64,000 bases of DNA. Source: an uncultured Flavobacteriaceae bacterium (GTDB lineage Bacteria > Bacteroidota > Bacteroidia > Flavobacteriales > Flavobacteriaceae). The notes under the pieces were generated by a model. It saw only the letters and a list, made by a program, of their open reading frames with translations. It ran no database searches and was not told where the DNA came from. Below, in pieces: positions 7,655 through 16,874 of the stretch; position 1 is the first letter of the stretch; every line of letters begins with the position of its first letter. Location: assembly GCA_943789455.1 (NCBI GenBank), contig CALSUE010000009.1, forward strand, positions 35,263 through 99,262. The letters are read 5' to 3'. Made by a program: the position numbers and the translations under genes.

Positions 7655-9139
7655 ATGCAAGACCAAGAAAATCTTTCAGAGATAAAAATACAAGACCAAA
7701 AAATCATGGAGAATAGTGAGCTTTCAATTTTTGAGGCTAGTATTCCTATCATCATTTTAGTAGGGCTGTTAGCCTATAATGTTTTTATTTTTGGAGATGA
7801 TTCATTAAGTGGTTCAAATCAGTTTATACTATTAATAGGTGGAGCTTTTGCTGCAATAATAGGTTTTAGAAATAAGGTTTCCTTTTCAAGGATGATGGAT
7901 GAGGTTGCAGAGAATGTCAAGTCTACCTCTAGTGCTATATTTATTTTATTAATGGTAGGAGCATTAGCAGGTACCTGGTTAGTCAGTGGAATTATACCAA
8001 CAATGATCTATTATGGATTACAGATTCTTAATCCCACAATATTCTTACCCGCGTGTTTAATTATTTGTGCGGTTATTTCTGTTGCTACCGGTAGTTCCTG
8101 GACTACGTCAGCAACCGTAGGAATTGCGTTAATTGGAATTGCAGGAGCTTTAGATATTTCTTTAGGAATGACAGCAGGAGCTGTTTTATCTGGTGCTTAT
8201 TTTGGAGATAAAATGTCACCAATGTCAGATACAACGAACTTAGCCCCAGCAATGGCAGGAACAGATTTATTCACACATATAAAGTATATGTCTTACACAA
8301 CAGTTCCTACATTTATAGTCACTCTTATTATTTTTATTATCATAGGACTCACACTTTCTGTTAATGGTGATGCAGATACTTCAGCGATGCTGGCAGATAT
8401 TGATAAGGCTTTTAATATTAATCCTTGGTTATTTTTAGTACCAGTAATGGTAATTGCTCTTATCATAAAAAAAACACCTCCCTTAATAGCTTTACTAGCA
8501 GGAACGCTTTTAGCGGCAATTTTTGCCTTATTTTTTCAGCCACAAATTATTATGAATATTGCAGGTGCTACTGAATTAACATTTAACTCAGCCTACAAAG
8601 GATTGATGACTGCAATAACAGTTGATACTGCTATAGCAACAGATAACGAAATTTTAGCAAAGTTGTTTACGGCTGGAGGTATGGCAAAAATGATGGGAAC
8701 GATATGGCTTATTTTATGTGCTATGGTTTTTGGAGGAATTATGGATGCCATTGGAGCCTTAGCTAAGATTAGTAGCTTTATGTTACAACTTTTTGATTCT
8801 GTTTTTGGGTTGTTTGCCAGTACAGTATTTACATGTATTGGATTAAATTTTACCGCTTCAGATCAATATTTGGCTATAGTTGTGCCAGGTAAAATGTATT
8901 CTAAAGCTTTTAAAGAAAAAGGTTTGGCTCCTGAAAACTTAAGTAGAACTCTAGAAGATTCAGGAACAGTTACTTCAGTATTAATTCCTTGGAATACCTG
9001 CGGGGCTTATCATTCTGGTGTACTAGGAGTAAGCGTTGGAGAGTATTTTATCTATGCAATATTTAATTGGTTATCACCATTTACTACGTTGTTGTTTGCT
9101 GCATTCAGAATTAAAATTAGACAGTTAGCAGCTAAATAA
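7655..9139 (+). CDS. nhaC: Na+/H+ antiporter, NhaC family
   Basis: 494 residues with about eleven to twelve hydrophobic segments. The conserved NhaC core SGAYFGDKMSPMSDTTNLAPAM is present around residue 180-200, as is the later ASDQYLAIVVPGKMY segment and the C-terminal LEDSGTVTSVLIPWNTCGA motif. The protein would exchange external H+ for internal Na+ across the inner membrane, in keeping with a marine lifestyle. It is monocistronic: divergent from the DUF457 gene and convergent with the porin gene three bases downstream. Confidence 0.94.
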   Translation: MQDQENLSEIKIQDQKIMENSELSIFEASIPIIILVGLLAYNVFIFGDDSLSGSNQFILLIGGAFAAIIGFRNKVSFSRMMDEVAENVKSTSSAIFILLMVGALAGTWLVSGIIPTMIYYGLQILNPTIFLPACLIICAVISVATGSSWTTSATVGIALIGIAGALDISLGMTAGAVLSGAYFGDKMSPMSDTTNLAPAMAGTDLFTHIKYMSYTTVPTFIVTLIIFIIIGLTLSVNGDADTSAMLADIDKAFNINPWLFLVPVMVIALIIKKTPPLIALLAGTLLAAIFALFFQPQIIMNIAGATELTFNSAYKGLMTAITVDTAIATDNEILAKLFTAGGMAKMMGTIWLILCAMVFGGIMDAIGALAKISSFMLQLFDSVFGLFASTVFTCIGLNFTASDQYLAIVVPGKMYSKAFKEKGLAPENLSRTLEDSGTVTSVLIPWNTCGAYHSGVLGVSVGEYFIYAIFNWLSPFTTLLFAAFRIKIRQLAAK

Positions 9140-9142
9140 TAG

Positions 9143-11113
9143 TTAAATAAACCAATTCCAAACCAGTCCAAATCTTATGGTGAAATCTCTGTAAGGATAA
9201 TTTGGAGCAGAGAAATAATTTCTAGCCCCAAAATCAGAAAGTGCGTTGTCTACTCTAAAAAAAATTCGAGTTCTTCTAATTTGTGCATTAAAAAAGATAT
9301 CTACTGAAGGAAATCCAATTTCTTCAGTATTTTGAAGCGTAAATTCCGATAATAAAGGATTATAGGCGTTAGCTTTGTAAGCACTAAAATAGTTTAACGT
9401 AGCACCAATTTGAACCTGCATAGGTTTTCCTTTAAACCAATAGTCTGAATAGTATAGTGTATTTCTTGCAATAAGTTCAGGAACTCTAAAAACAGCGGAC
9501 CCTCCACTCACATTTTGGTACATAACAGTATTCTCTAGTGCAAATTTTTTGTAGGTAAATTCTCTTGATGCCTTTACTTTTAAATACGTAACGTTTTCTG
9601 AGTATTGTTGAGGTTTATTGTCTTCACCAAAATAAGTGTAGTTTTCAATATTGGTTAAATTTACAACTGCATTTAACCATCTAGAATCTATCTGAAATCC
9701 TAGATTTTGAGTTCTTATATTTTCAAAATCATTCTTCCAGTTGTAGGCATCATAAATACTTTGATGAAGAAGGTAATTAAAATTCGGCGATTTAGAATTT
9801 AATAAAACACTAGCTTTTATGTCAAATAAACTATCTTTTTTATACGATAAATTACCTTGAAGATTTGTTCCTGCTAGTCGCGCTGATCCTGGAGTGATTT
9901 CTCCAGTAGCATCTAATTGAAATTTACTCACTTTAGCCTTCCAGTCTGCCCCAAAAGAGATTGCACTTCCTTTTAACTTTCTGGTGTTAATATCACTAGT
10001 TTGATTAATAATTTTGTCGTACCCATAAGAATAACTCATAATACTTGACTTTGCTTTGAATGTTCCCAAAACATATTTTGAATTAAATTCTAAAAAAAAC
10101 TGATTTTTTAAAAATGTGTAGTTAACATCATCCTTAATATTCCCAGAAAAATTTGTGGTTCCTATAAAATTACTAGGTGAGTTTTGACTAAATTCATAGG
10201 CTTTTTTATTACTTACAAGTACATGACCAACTTTTAAATTGGTGAAGTCTTTTTGATTGGCTGAATCTTTAGAGGATAGAAGTTGATAATCTTGTTCTAG
10301 ATATACTCGAGAAGCTTTGAGGGAATTTTCTGTATCTTCCAAATTAACATCAAGTCTTGCTCTGTCTGAAAAATTAGGATCATTATCTATAAAAGCTAGT
10401 AAAGATTCTGGAGTGAGACCACCACTTTCCTCGTTTAAAATATCCTGGGTTGCTATATGTCCTCTAACATGATATTGATTATTTTTAGTCTCATAATGAA
10501 ACGTAGTTCTAAAGTTACCTTGACTCACTAAAGCCGATCTGAATTTACCTAGAGAACGTAAGCCTGTATATGCAATTGATACATTGAGTCTTCTAGAAAA
10601 ATTTAAGGTAAAAAAAGAATCCAAAAACCTTCCTTGTTCTAGTGTAGTTAAAAACATAATCTCTGAAGTAGGGGTAGGAACTTCATAATAATTAATATCT
10701 CTTATAGTATTAAAAGAAAACTGTTTGGCTGTAAAACCGATATCAGGAACTCTATTAATTTTATCAAAATCATAAGTAAGTCGGTTAAAAGTTTGACCAA
10801 TGTTGTGAAAAGGTAACAAGCCAAAGTTATCTTTTCTTAAAAAATTAAACTTGTAATGTTTTTTTATATTAAGAGTAGTGTCTACGTAAGAGGTATCTTT
10901 TAGGAACGAAAAAATTTTGTAATCTGTATACTTTGTTGCTGCACTTAAATTAATCTTCTTAGTTCCACTATTGTCTTGAACAATACTGTCATTAAATGTA
11001 AAATTACTCATCTCCTTCATTTTTTTTTGTTTGTTGAAGGGTCTGTTTTTTTGACCATACACAAAAGTGGTTGAGAAACACATTAAAAAAATGAAGTAAA
11101 TGATTCTTTTCAT
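9143..11113 (-). CDS. Putative outer-membrane porin
   Basis: 656 residues with signal peptide [21 protein letters not shown] and a long beta-strand-rich body of alternating polar and hydrophobic residues, ending in an aromatic C-terminal strand ([13 protein letters not shown]) as is usual for outer-membrane barrels. The early segment [18 protein letters not shown] is typical of the flavobacterial putative porin family. The transported substrate is unknown. The ATG at 11113 begins the signal peptide; a TACTTTTG promoter element lies 19 bases upstream of it. Divergent from rnhB. Confidence 0.87.
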   Translation of the reverse strand: MKRIIYFIFLMCFSTTFVYGQKNRPFNKQKKMKEMSNFTFNDSIVQDNSGTKKINLSAATKYTDYKIFSFLKDTSYVDTTLNIKKHYKFNFLRKDNFGLLPFHNIGQTFNRLTYDFDKINRVPDIGFTAKQFSFNTIRDINYYEVPTPTSEIMFLTTLEQGRFLDSFFTLNFSRRLNVSIAYTGLRSLGKFRSALVSQGNFRTTFHYETKNNQYHVRGHIATQDILNEESGGLTPESLLAFIDNDPNFSDRARLDVNLEDTENSLKASRVYLEQDYQLLSSKDSANQKDFTNLKVGHVLVSNKKAYEFSQNSPSNFIGTTNFSGNIKDDVNYTFLKNQFFLEFNSKYVLGTFKAKSSIMSYSYGYDKIINQTSDINTRKLKGSAISFGADWKAKVSKFQLDATGEITPGSARLAGTNLQGNLSYKKDSLFDIKASVLLNSKSPNFNYLLHQSIYDAYNWKNDFENIRTQNLGFQIDSRWLNAVVNLTNIENYTYFGEDNKPQQYSENVTYLKVKASREFTYKKFALENTVMYQNVSGGSAVFRVPELIARNTLYYSDYWFKGKPMQVQIGATLNYFSAYKANAYNPLLSEFTLQNTEEIGFPSVDIFFNAQIRRTRIFFRVDNALSDFGARNYFSAPNYPYRDFTIRFGLVWNWFI

Positions 11114-11131
11114 TAGAGAAGATTGTGAAAA

Positions 11132-11139
11132 CAAAAGTA
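11132..11139 (-). promoter_or_regulatory. -7 element of the porin promoter
   Basis: TACTTTTG on the minus strand, 18 bases before the ATG at 11113. It is a perfect TAnnTTTG match. No clear TTG is seen at the right distance. Confidence 0.55.
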
Positions 11140-11195
11140 AACTTTTAAAGGAGAAGAATTCAAATAATTCTCTTCAAAAAATGTTAATTTGCGGT

Positions 11196-11795
11196 ATGTT
11201 AAAAAATAATTATAGTGGATATGAGTTTGAGGCGGGAACTGATGAGGCAGGGAGAGGCTGTCTTTCTGGACCTGTTGTTGCTGCAGCTGTAATATTGCCA
11301 TTCAATTATCATAATGATTTACTAAATGATTCTAAACAGCTTTCAGAAGCTAAAAGAAAAATACTTAGACCTATCATAGAAAAAGATGCTTTAGCATTTG
11401 GTGTTTCTTTCATAGATGAAAAGGAAGTTGATCAATTAAATGTTTTACAGGCATCAATAACTGGGATGCAGCGTTCTATTTCACTCATGTCAATACCTCC
11501 AGAATATATTATTGTAGATGGAAATAAATTTAAATCCTATAAGGATATTCCTTTCAAAACCATTGTTAAAGGTGATGCTAAATTTATGAGTATTGCAGCA
11601 GCATCAATATTAGCAAAAACATATCGAGATGATTTTATGGAAAAAATTCATAAAGAATTTCCAGTTTACAATTGGAAGAAAAATAAGGGATACCCTACAA
11701 AGGAGCATAGAAAAGCAATACAAGAACACGGAATTACAAAGTATCACAGGAAAACATTTAAACTGTTGCCCTCTCAATTAAAATTAGAGATTTAA
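11196..11795 (+). CDS. rnhB: Ribonuclease HII
   Basis: Removes ribonucleotides and RNA primers from RNA-DNA hybrids. The catalytic motif [10 protein letters not shown] begins near residue 10, followed by [18 protein letters not shown] and the second acidic site IIVDGN. Length of 199 residues is standard. An in-frame Met exists at 11181, but a -7-like box (TTAATTTG, 11184-11191) overlaps it and ends four bases before the ATG at 11196, so I prefer 11196 and a leaderless mRNA. The 3' end overlaps the convergent lipB by 12 bases. Confidence 0.94.
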   Translation: MLKNNYSGYEFEAGTDEAGRGCLSGPVVAAAVILPFNYHNDLLNDSKQLSEAKRKILRPIIEKDALAFGVSFIDEKEVDQLNVLQASITGMQRSISLMSIPPEYIIVDGNKFKSYKDIPFKTIVKGDAKFMSIAAASILAKTYRDDFMEKIHKEFPVYNWKKNKGYPTKEHRKAIQEHGITKYHRKTFKLLPSQLKLEI

Positions 11796-12497
11796 CTCAA
11801 ATTTTTCAACTTCAAAGAGTGCTTTAAAATGAATAAGTATTTTTTCCTTTACTTCACTTAATTCAATTTTTCTTCCAAGCTCAACTTCTAAAGAAGTGAC
11901 TGCTTTTCCTCTAATGCCACAGGGTATAATGTGGTCAAAATATCCAAGATTAGTATTAACATTTAGGGCAAAGCCATGCATAGTTACCCAGCGACTACTT
12001 CTAATTCCCATAGCACAAATTTTTCTTGCAAATGGCGTTCCTGTATCAATCCAAACTCCAGTTTCTCCATCACTTCTCTCTCCTTTAACTCCATACTCGG
12101 CAAGCGTTTTAATAATTACTTCTTCAAGAAGCCTCAGGTATTTATGTATATCTGTAAAAAAATTTTCAAGATCTAAGATTGGATATCCTACGATCTGACC
12201 AGGCCCATGATAGGTAATATCTCCACCTCGATTTATTTTGTAGTAGGTGGCCTCTTTTTCTTTTAATTGTTGTTCGTTAATCAATAGATTGCTAAGGTTA
12301 CCACTTTTACCTAAAGTATATACATTAGGATGCTCAACAAAAAGAAAATAATTTTTTGTAGGATTTTTGGTGCTGTTTTTTCTGTTTTGTCTTTTAATAT
12401 CGATGATACGGTTTAATAAGGAAGTTTGATATTCCCAGATATCTTTGTAATCCTTTAGTCCAAGGTCTTTTAAGAGTATTTTTTTATTAATTTTCAT
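11784..12497 (-). CDS. lipB: Octanoyl-(acyl-carrier-protein):protein transferase LipB
   Basis: Transfers octanoyl from ACP to the lipoyl domains of 2-oxoacid dehydrogenases. The family hallmark [12 protein letters not shown] is present, as are the catalytic cysteine in [14 protein letters not shown] and the catalytic lysine in [10 protein letters not shown]. Length of 237 residues is normal. The pyruvate dehydrogenase E1 beta gene elsewhere in this window is part of a client complex. Its promoter box (TATCTTTA, 12504-12511) stands six bases before the ATG and mirrors the promoter of the divergent peptidase gene. Confidence 0.96.
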   Translation of the reverse strand: MKINKKILLKDLGLKDYKDIWEYQTSLLNRIIDIKRQNRKNSTKNPTKNYFLFVEHPNVYTLGKSGNLSNLLINEQQLKEKEATYYKINRGGDITYHGPGQIVGYPILDLENFFTDIHKYLRLLEEVIIKTLAEYGVKGERSDGETGVWIDTGTPFARKICAMGIRSSRWVTMHGFALNVNTNLGYFDHIIPCGIRGKAVTSLEVELGRKIELSEVKEKILIHFKALFEVEKFELNL

Positions 12498-12500
12498 TGC

Positions 12501-12529
12501 TTGTAAAGATAATTATTTAATTATCTTTG
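12501..12529 (+). promoter_or_regulatory. Promoter of the secreted metallopeptidase
   Basis: TTG at 12501-12503, an 18-base spacer, and TATCTTTG at 12522-12529: a perfect flavobacterial promoter. It ends 35 bases before the ATG at 12565. Confidence 0.8.
12504..12511 (-). promoter_or_regulatory. -7 element of the lipB promoter
   Basis: TATCTTTA on the minus strand, one mismatch from TAnnTTTG, ends six bases before the lipB ATG. Together with the opposite promoter it forms an inverted repeat with 11-base arms (12505-12528). Confidence 0.55.
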
Positions 12530-12564
12530 AAACGATCTTCTCTCGATTTTAAAATATTAATTAT

Positions 12565-15500
12565 ATGAAAAAAATAACGTTAACTTTATTTTTATCCATG
12601 ATTTGCTTTGTGTGCTATTCACAAACTAATCTTTGGAGAAAAATAAAATTAAATCCTTCTGAGGCTAAATCTTATGTAAAAAACTTACACAAAGATAAAT
12701 ATCAAATATTCTCTTTAGATTACAATACATTAAAATCTAAGTTGGTAGATGCTCCATTAAGAACAGATCCTACTTCAAAATTTTCAGTAGTAGTTAACTT
12801 TCCTGATGCAAAAGGAAATATGGAGCGTTTTAATATTTTTGAAACTTCAGTCTTGGCTCCAGCTATAGCAGTTAAACATCCAAATATTAAAACATATATA
12901 GGCTTTAGTTTAGACAATCCTGGAGCTAGAATTCGTTTTAGTGTAACTCCACAGGGAGTAAAAACAATGACCTCTTATTTAAACAAACCAACACTTTTTA
13001 CTGTTCCCTCAGAAAAAGGAAATGCAACAGAATACATCACTTATCACAGGGGGGTTAGAATAACTACAAAAAAAGATTTTGAATGTTTAACAGAGAATGA
13101 ACTTGTTCCTATTAAGGAAATAAACTCGTCTTCGAGAGACGCTAACGATCAAATTTTACGAACACTAAGAATAGCAATTTCAACAACAGGTGAGTATACA
13201 AATTTTTGGGATGATGGAGATGATACAAATGGAGACGCTCAAGCAGATGCATTAGCGGCTTTAGTATCTACATTAAATAGATCAAATGAAGTTTTTGAGG
13301 TTGATATGGCTGTTACATTCCAACTCGTGTCCGGAATAGAAATTATTTATCCCTCAGCGTCTTCAGATCCTTATACAGGGAGTTATAACAGTCAACTACA
13401 GTCAACGTTAACCTCTGAAATTGGCGAATCAAATTATGATATTGGACATTTATTTAATTATGGTGGAAATAATGGAAACGCTGGCTGTATTGGATGCGTA
13501 TGTGTAGACGGACAAAAAGGAAGCGGGTTTTCATCTCACTCATTTACAGATAATGATGGTGGTCCAAATATGGATGATTTTTTTGATATAGATTATGTTC
13601 CACATGAAATTGGTCATCAAATGGGAGGTAATCATACTTTTTCTCAAAGTAGTGAAGGTACTGGCGTGAATTATGAACCAGGAAGTGGAACAACTATTAT
13701 GGGTTATGCAGGTATTACTGGCTCAAATGATGTTCAGGACCATAGTGACCCCTATTTTCATTATGGAACTATCAATCAAGTTTTGAATAATTTAGACAAT
13801 AGAACGTGTTGGACTTCCACAATTATTTCAAACAATCCACCACTAGCTAATGCTGGAGATAATTACACTATTCCTCAAGGAACTGCTTTTAAATTAGTAG
13901 GTTCAGCTACCGATTCAGATGAAGGAGATGTTTTAACATATACTTGGGAACAAGTAGATTCAGGAACAACTACTAGTAGTTCTTTTGGACCTACAAAAAC
14001 ATCAGGTGCAGTATGGAGATCAAGACCACCTAGTACAAATCCAACAAGATATATGCCCATAAGGTCTCGAGTTTTGTCTGGGCAATTAACAGAAACAAAT
14101 CCTGTAGAAACAGTTGATAACAGTTCATGGGAAACGGTGTCAACAGTAGGGAGATCTTTAAATTTTGCTCTAACTGTTCGGGATAGATCCGAGGCTAACG
14201 GCACAGGGCAATTTCCACAATCAGATTTTGATTTCATGACCGTAACAGTAGATGGAAGTTCTGGACCTTTTTCAGTAACTTCTCAAACTACAAATGAAAC
14301 ATGGAATGTAGGTGAAAGCCAAACGGTAACATGGGATGTATCAGGAACTGATGCAGGTACTGTAAATACTCCCACAGTTAATATTTATATTTCAACTGAT
14401 GGAGGATTAACATTCCCTTTTTTAGCTGCAAGTAATGTAGCAAATGATGGGAGTCATACTTTCTCGGTACCTCCAGCTGATGGAGATTCTAACGAACTGA
14501 GGATTATGGTAGAAGGGAATGATAATATTTTTTACGCAGTAAATTCAACAAATTTAACATTACAAGAATCAGAATTTTCAATCTCAATAGCTGAACCTTC
14601 TGTTGATGTATGCGCTCCTGACAATGTCACTTATGATTTCGTCTACAATACATTTCTTGGTTTTACAGGGACTACAATTTTCTCTACTAGTGGACTGCCA
14701 ACTAGTGTAAATGCGTCTTTCAGTTCAAATACCGCAAATCAAGACGGATCAAACGTGTCATTAACTCTAAGTAATATTGGTTCTTTAGATGTAGAAACCT
14801 ACAACTTTCAAATTATAGGTACATCAGGAACTATTGTTAAGAATGCTGATGCAAATTTCTCAGTATTTTTAAATTTAACTGAAATCCCTTCATTAGCATC
14901 TCCAAGTGATAGTGCTAGTGGAGTAGATTTATCTCCTACCTTTTCATGGGATGTAATTTCAAATGCAAGTTCTTATGATATTGAAATTGCTACAGATTCT
15001 GACTTTAGTTCAATTGTAGCTAGTGAAAATAGTGCAACAAATTCATACACTGGAGTAAATTTAAATCAATCTACTACATATTATTGGAGAGTGAAAGCTA
15101 AAAATAGTTGTGGCGATGGAAACTTTTCTTCGGTAAACTCTTTTATTACACAAAATTGTTCTGTTTGTGAATCTACTGGAAATACTGCTTATGTTACCAG
15201 TACAACAAGAGTTGTTTTCAATACTATTGATAATCCCTCAGATAAGCCAGGAGCTTACAGTGATTATACAGATATTAGTACCAGTGTAAAACCTGATGAG
15301 GTTCATGATTTAACTGTTCAAGTAAATACAGATGGTAACTATACTGTTCACACTTTGGTTTGGATTGATTGGAATCAAGATTGTGATTTTGATGATGAGA
15401 ATGAAGAATATGACTTGGGAACTGCAAACAATCAACCAGATATTGCAACAACATTAAGTCCCTTATCTGTGACAATCCCTTCAGATGCTTTATTGGGTTC

Positions 15501-15879
15501 AACAACCATGAGAGTATCTACTAAATACAACTCTGATCCAACTTCTTGTATGACCGGAGAAGATGCTGAAGTTGAGGACTACACTATAGAGGTAATAGAT
15601 GAAACTGCTTCACTGGATAATGATGCTTTTGAAGGATTTAATTTATATCCTAATCCTTCCAACGGTAATTTCAATTTGCAATTTGACACAACATCAACAG
15701 ATCGTATTGAGCTTCAGTTATTTGATATTACAGGAAGATTAGTCAGAGAACTGTTATTTACAAATGTAGCTACAAGGTTTTCTGAAAGTATTTCATTTGA
15801 AAATACAGCGAAAGGAGTGTATTTATTGAAAATTAAAAACGGAAACAAACAAACCACAAAAAAATTAGTGATTGAATAA
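12565..15879 (+). CDS. Secreted reprolysin-like zinc metallopeptidase with T9SS sorting domain
   Basis: 1104 residues. A signal peptide (MKKITLTLFLSMICFVCYS) is followed by a propeptide-like region and a reprolysin/M12B-type catalytic domain with the zinc motif HEIGHQMGGNH at residues 347-357 and a following Met-turn (TIMGYAGI). After this come Ig/FN3-like modules (residues about 440-870, including SPTFSWDVISNASSYDIEIA), a GEVED domain (TWIDWNQDCDFDDENEEY to EVEDYTIEV) and a C-terminal type A sorting domain (LYPNPSNGNFNLQF to KKLVIE) that directs export by the type IX secretion system. It likely digests extracellular protein. Strong own promoter and terminator. Confidence 0.93.
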   Translation: MKKITLTLFLSMICFVCYSQTNLWRKIKLNPSEAKSYVKNLHKDKYQIFSLDYNTLKSKLVDAPLRTDPTSKFSVVVNFPDAKGNMERFNIFETSVLAPAIAVKHPNIKTYIGFSLDNPGARIRFSVTPQGVKTMTSYLNKPTLFTVPSEKGNATEYITYHRGVRITTKKDFECLTENELVPIKEINSSSRDANDQILRTLRIAISTTGEYTNFWDDGDDTNGDAQADALAALVSTLNRSNEVFEVDMAVTFQLVSGIEIIYPSASSDPYTGSYNSQLQSTLTSEIGESNYDIGHLFNYGGNNGNAGCIGCVCVDGQKGSGFSSHSFTDNDGGPNMDDFFDIDYVPHEIGHQMGGNHTFSQSSEGTGVNYEPGSGTTIMGYAGITGSNDVQDHSDPYFHYGTINQVLNNLDNRTCWTSTIISNNPPLANAGDNYTIPQGTAFKLVGSATDSDEGDVLTYTWEQVDSGTTTSSSFGPTKTSGAVWRSRPPSTNPTRYMPIRSRVLSGQLTETNPVETVDNSSWETVSTVGRSLNFALTVRDRSEANGTGQFPQSDFDFMTVTVDGSSGPFSVTSQTTNETWNVGESQTVTWDVSGTDAGTVNTPTVNIYISTDGGLTFPFLAASNVANDGSHTFSVPPADGDSNELRIMVEGNDNIFYAVNSTNLTLQESEFSISIAEPSVDVCAPDNVTYDFVYNTFLGFTGTTIFSTSGLPTSVNASFSSNTANQDGSNVSLTLSNIGSLDVETYNFQIIGTSGTIVKNADANFSVFLNLTEIPSLASPSDSASGVDLSPTFSWDVISNASSYDIEIATDSDFSSIVASENSATNSYTGVNLNQSTTYYWRVKAKNSCGDGNFSSVNSFITQNCSVCESTGNTAYVTSTTRVVFNTIDNPSDKPGAYSDYTDISTSVKPDEVHDLTVQVNTDGNYTVHTLVWIDWNQDCDFDDENEEYDLGTANNQPDIATTLSPLSVTIPSDALLGSTTMRVSTKYNSDPTSCMTGEDAEVEDYTIEVIDETASLDNDAFEGFNLYPNPSNGNFNLQFDTTSTDRIELQLFDITGRLVRELLFTNVATRFSESISFENTAKGVYLLKIKNGNKQTTKKLVIE

Positions 15880-15895
15880 AATTTTATAAGCGCTA

Positions 15896-15927
15896 AAGGG
15901 TTGTCTGAAGAGGCAACCTTTTTTTTG
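15896..15927 (+). terminator. Intrinsic terminator after the metallopeptidase gene
   Basis: Stem AAGGGTTG / CAACCTT with a loop of about ten bases, followed by a run of eight T. Confidence 0.8.
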
Positions 15928-15943
15928 AACTTTTGTTAAAGGG

Positions 15944-15975
15944 TTGATGTTATTAAATTAAATAAATTACTTTTG
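15944..15975 (+). promoter_or_regulatory. gldA promoter with start site at the ATG
   Basis: TTG at 15944-15946, 21-base spacer, TACTTTTG at 15968-15975. Only four bases separate the -7 box from the ATG at 15980, which suggests a leaderless mRNA. Confidence 0.65.
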
Positions 15976-15979
15976 TTCT

Positions 15980-16874
15980 ATGTCTATAGAAGTGTTATCT
16001 GTTTCAAAATCTTATGAAACCCAGTTGGCGTTAAATGAAATTAGTTTCTCAGCTAAAAAAGGAGAAATTATTGGATTTTTAGGTCCAAATGGTGCGGGAA
16101 AATCCACCATGATGAAGATTCTGACAGGCTACATTTCACCCACTAAAGGAACTGTTTTTGTGTCTGGTATTGATGTAGCTAAAAAATCCAATAGCCGCTA
16201 AGGCTAAAATCGGGTATCTTCCAGAACAGAACCCTTTGTATCAGGAGATGTATGTGAGAGAATATTTGCAATTTCAGGCCTCAATTTTTAAGGTTTCAAA
16301 AGAAACTATTGCCACTGTTGTAGAAGATGTAGGTTTAATCCCGGAGGTACACAAAAAAATCAGTCAACTTTCAAAAGGGTACCAACAAAGGGTTGGATTA
16401 GCAGCAGCTTTAATTCACAATCCAGATGTATTAATTTTAGATGAACCTACTACAGGATTAGATCCAAACCAGTTACAGGAAATAAGAACTTTACTTAAAA
16501 AACTGGGCAAAGAAAAAACAATTTTATTTTCCACCCACATCATGCAAGAAGTAGAAGCAGTATGTGATCGCGTTATTATTATAAAAAAAGGAGAGTTACT
16601 TGTAGATACATCTATCGAGGAGTTAAAAGATAGTAATGAACAAATTATAGAAGTTACTTTTGATTACAAGATTGAAGAACAGTTCATTCAGAGGTTACCA
16701 AATATCATATCTTATAAAAATAATTTTGATAATACTTGGTATATAACCTTTAATTCATCTGAAGATATGAGAGGTGTGATTTTTGATTTTGCACAAGAAA
16801 ATGGATTAAAGATTTTAGAATTAAATTCTAAGAATCAAAGCTTAGAAACACTTTTCACTAAACTAACATCTTAG
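15980..16874 (+). pseudogene. gldA: GldA, gliding-motility ABC transporter ATPase, apparent frameshift
   Basis: ATPase subunit of the GldA-GldF-GldG ABC transporter associated with flavobacterial gliding. The first frame (15980-16201) carries Walker A GPNGAGKST; the second (continuing to 16874) carries the signature LSKGYQQR, Walker B VLILDEPTTGLD and the H-loop histidine in FSTHIMQE. The frame breaks in a six-A run at 16181-16186: removing one A gives AKNPIAAKAKIGYLPEQNPLY, the normal GldA sequence, and a 297-residue protein of the expected size. Either a sequence error or a real +1 insertion. All functional motifs are otherwise intact. It overlaps convergent dnaE by four bases. Confidence 0.9.
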
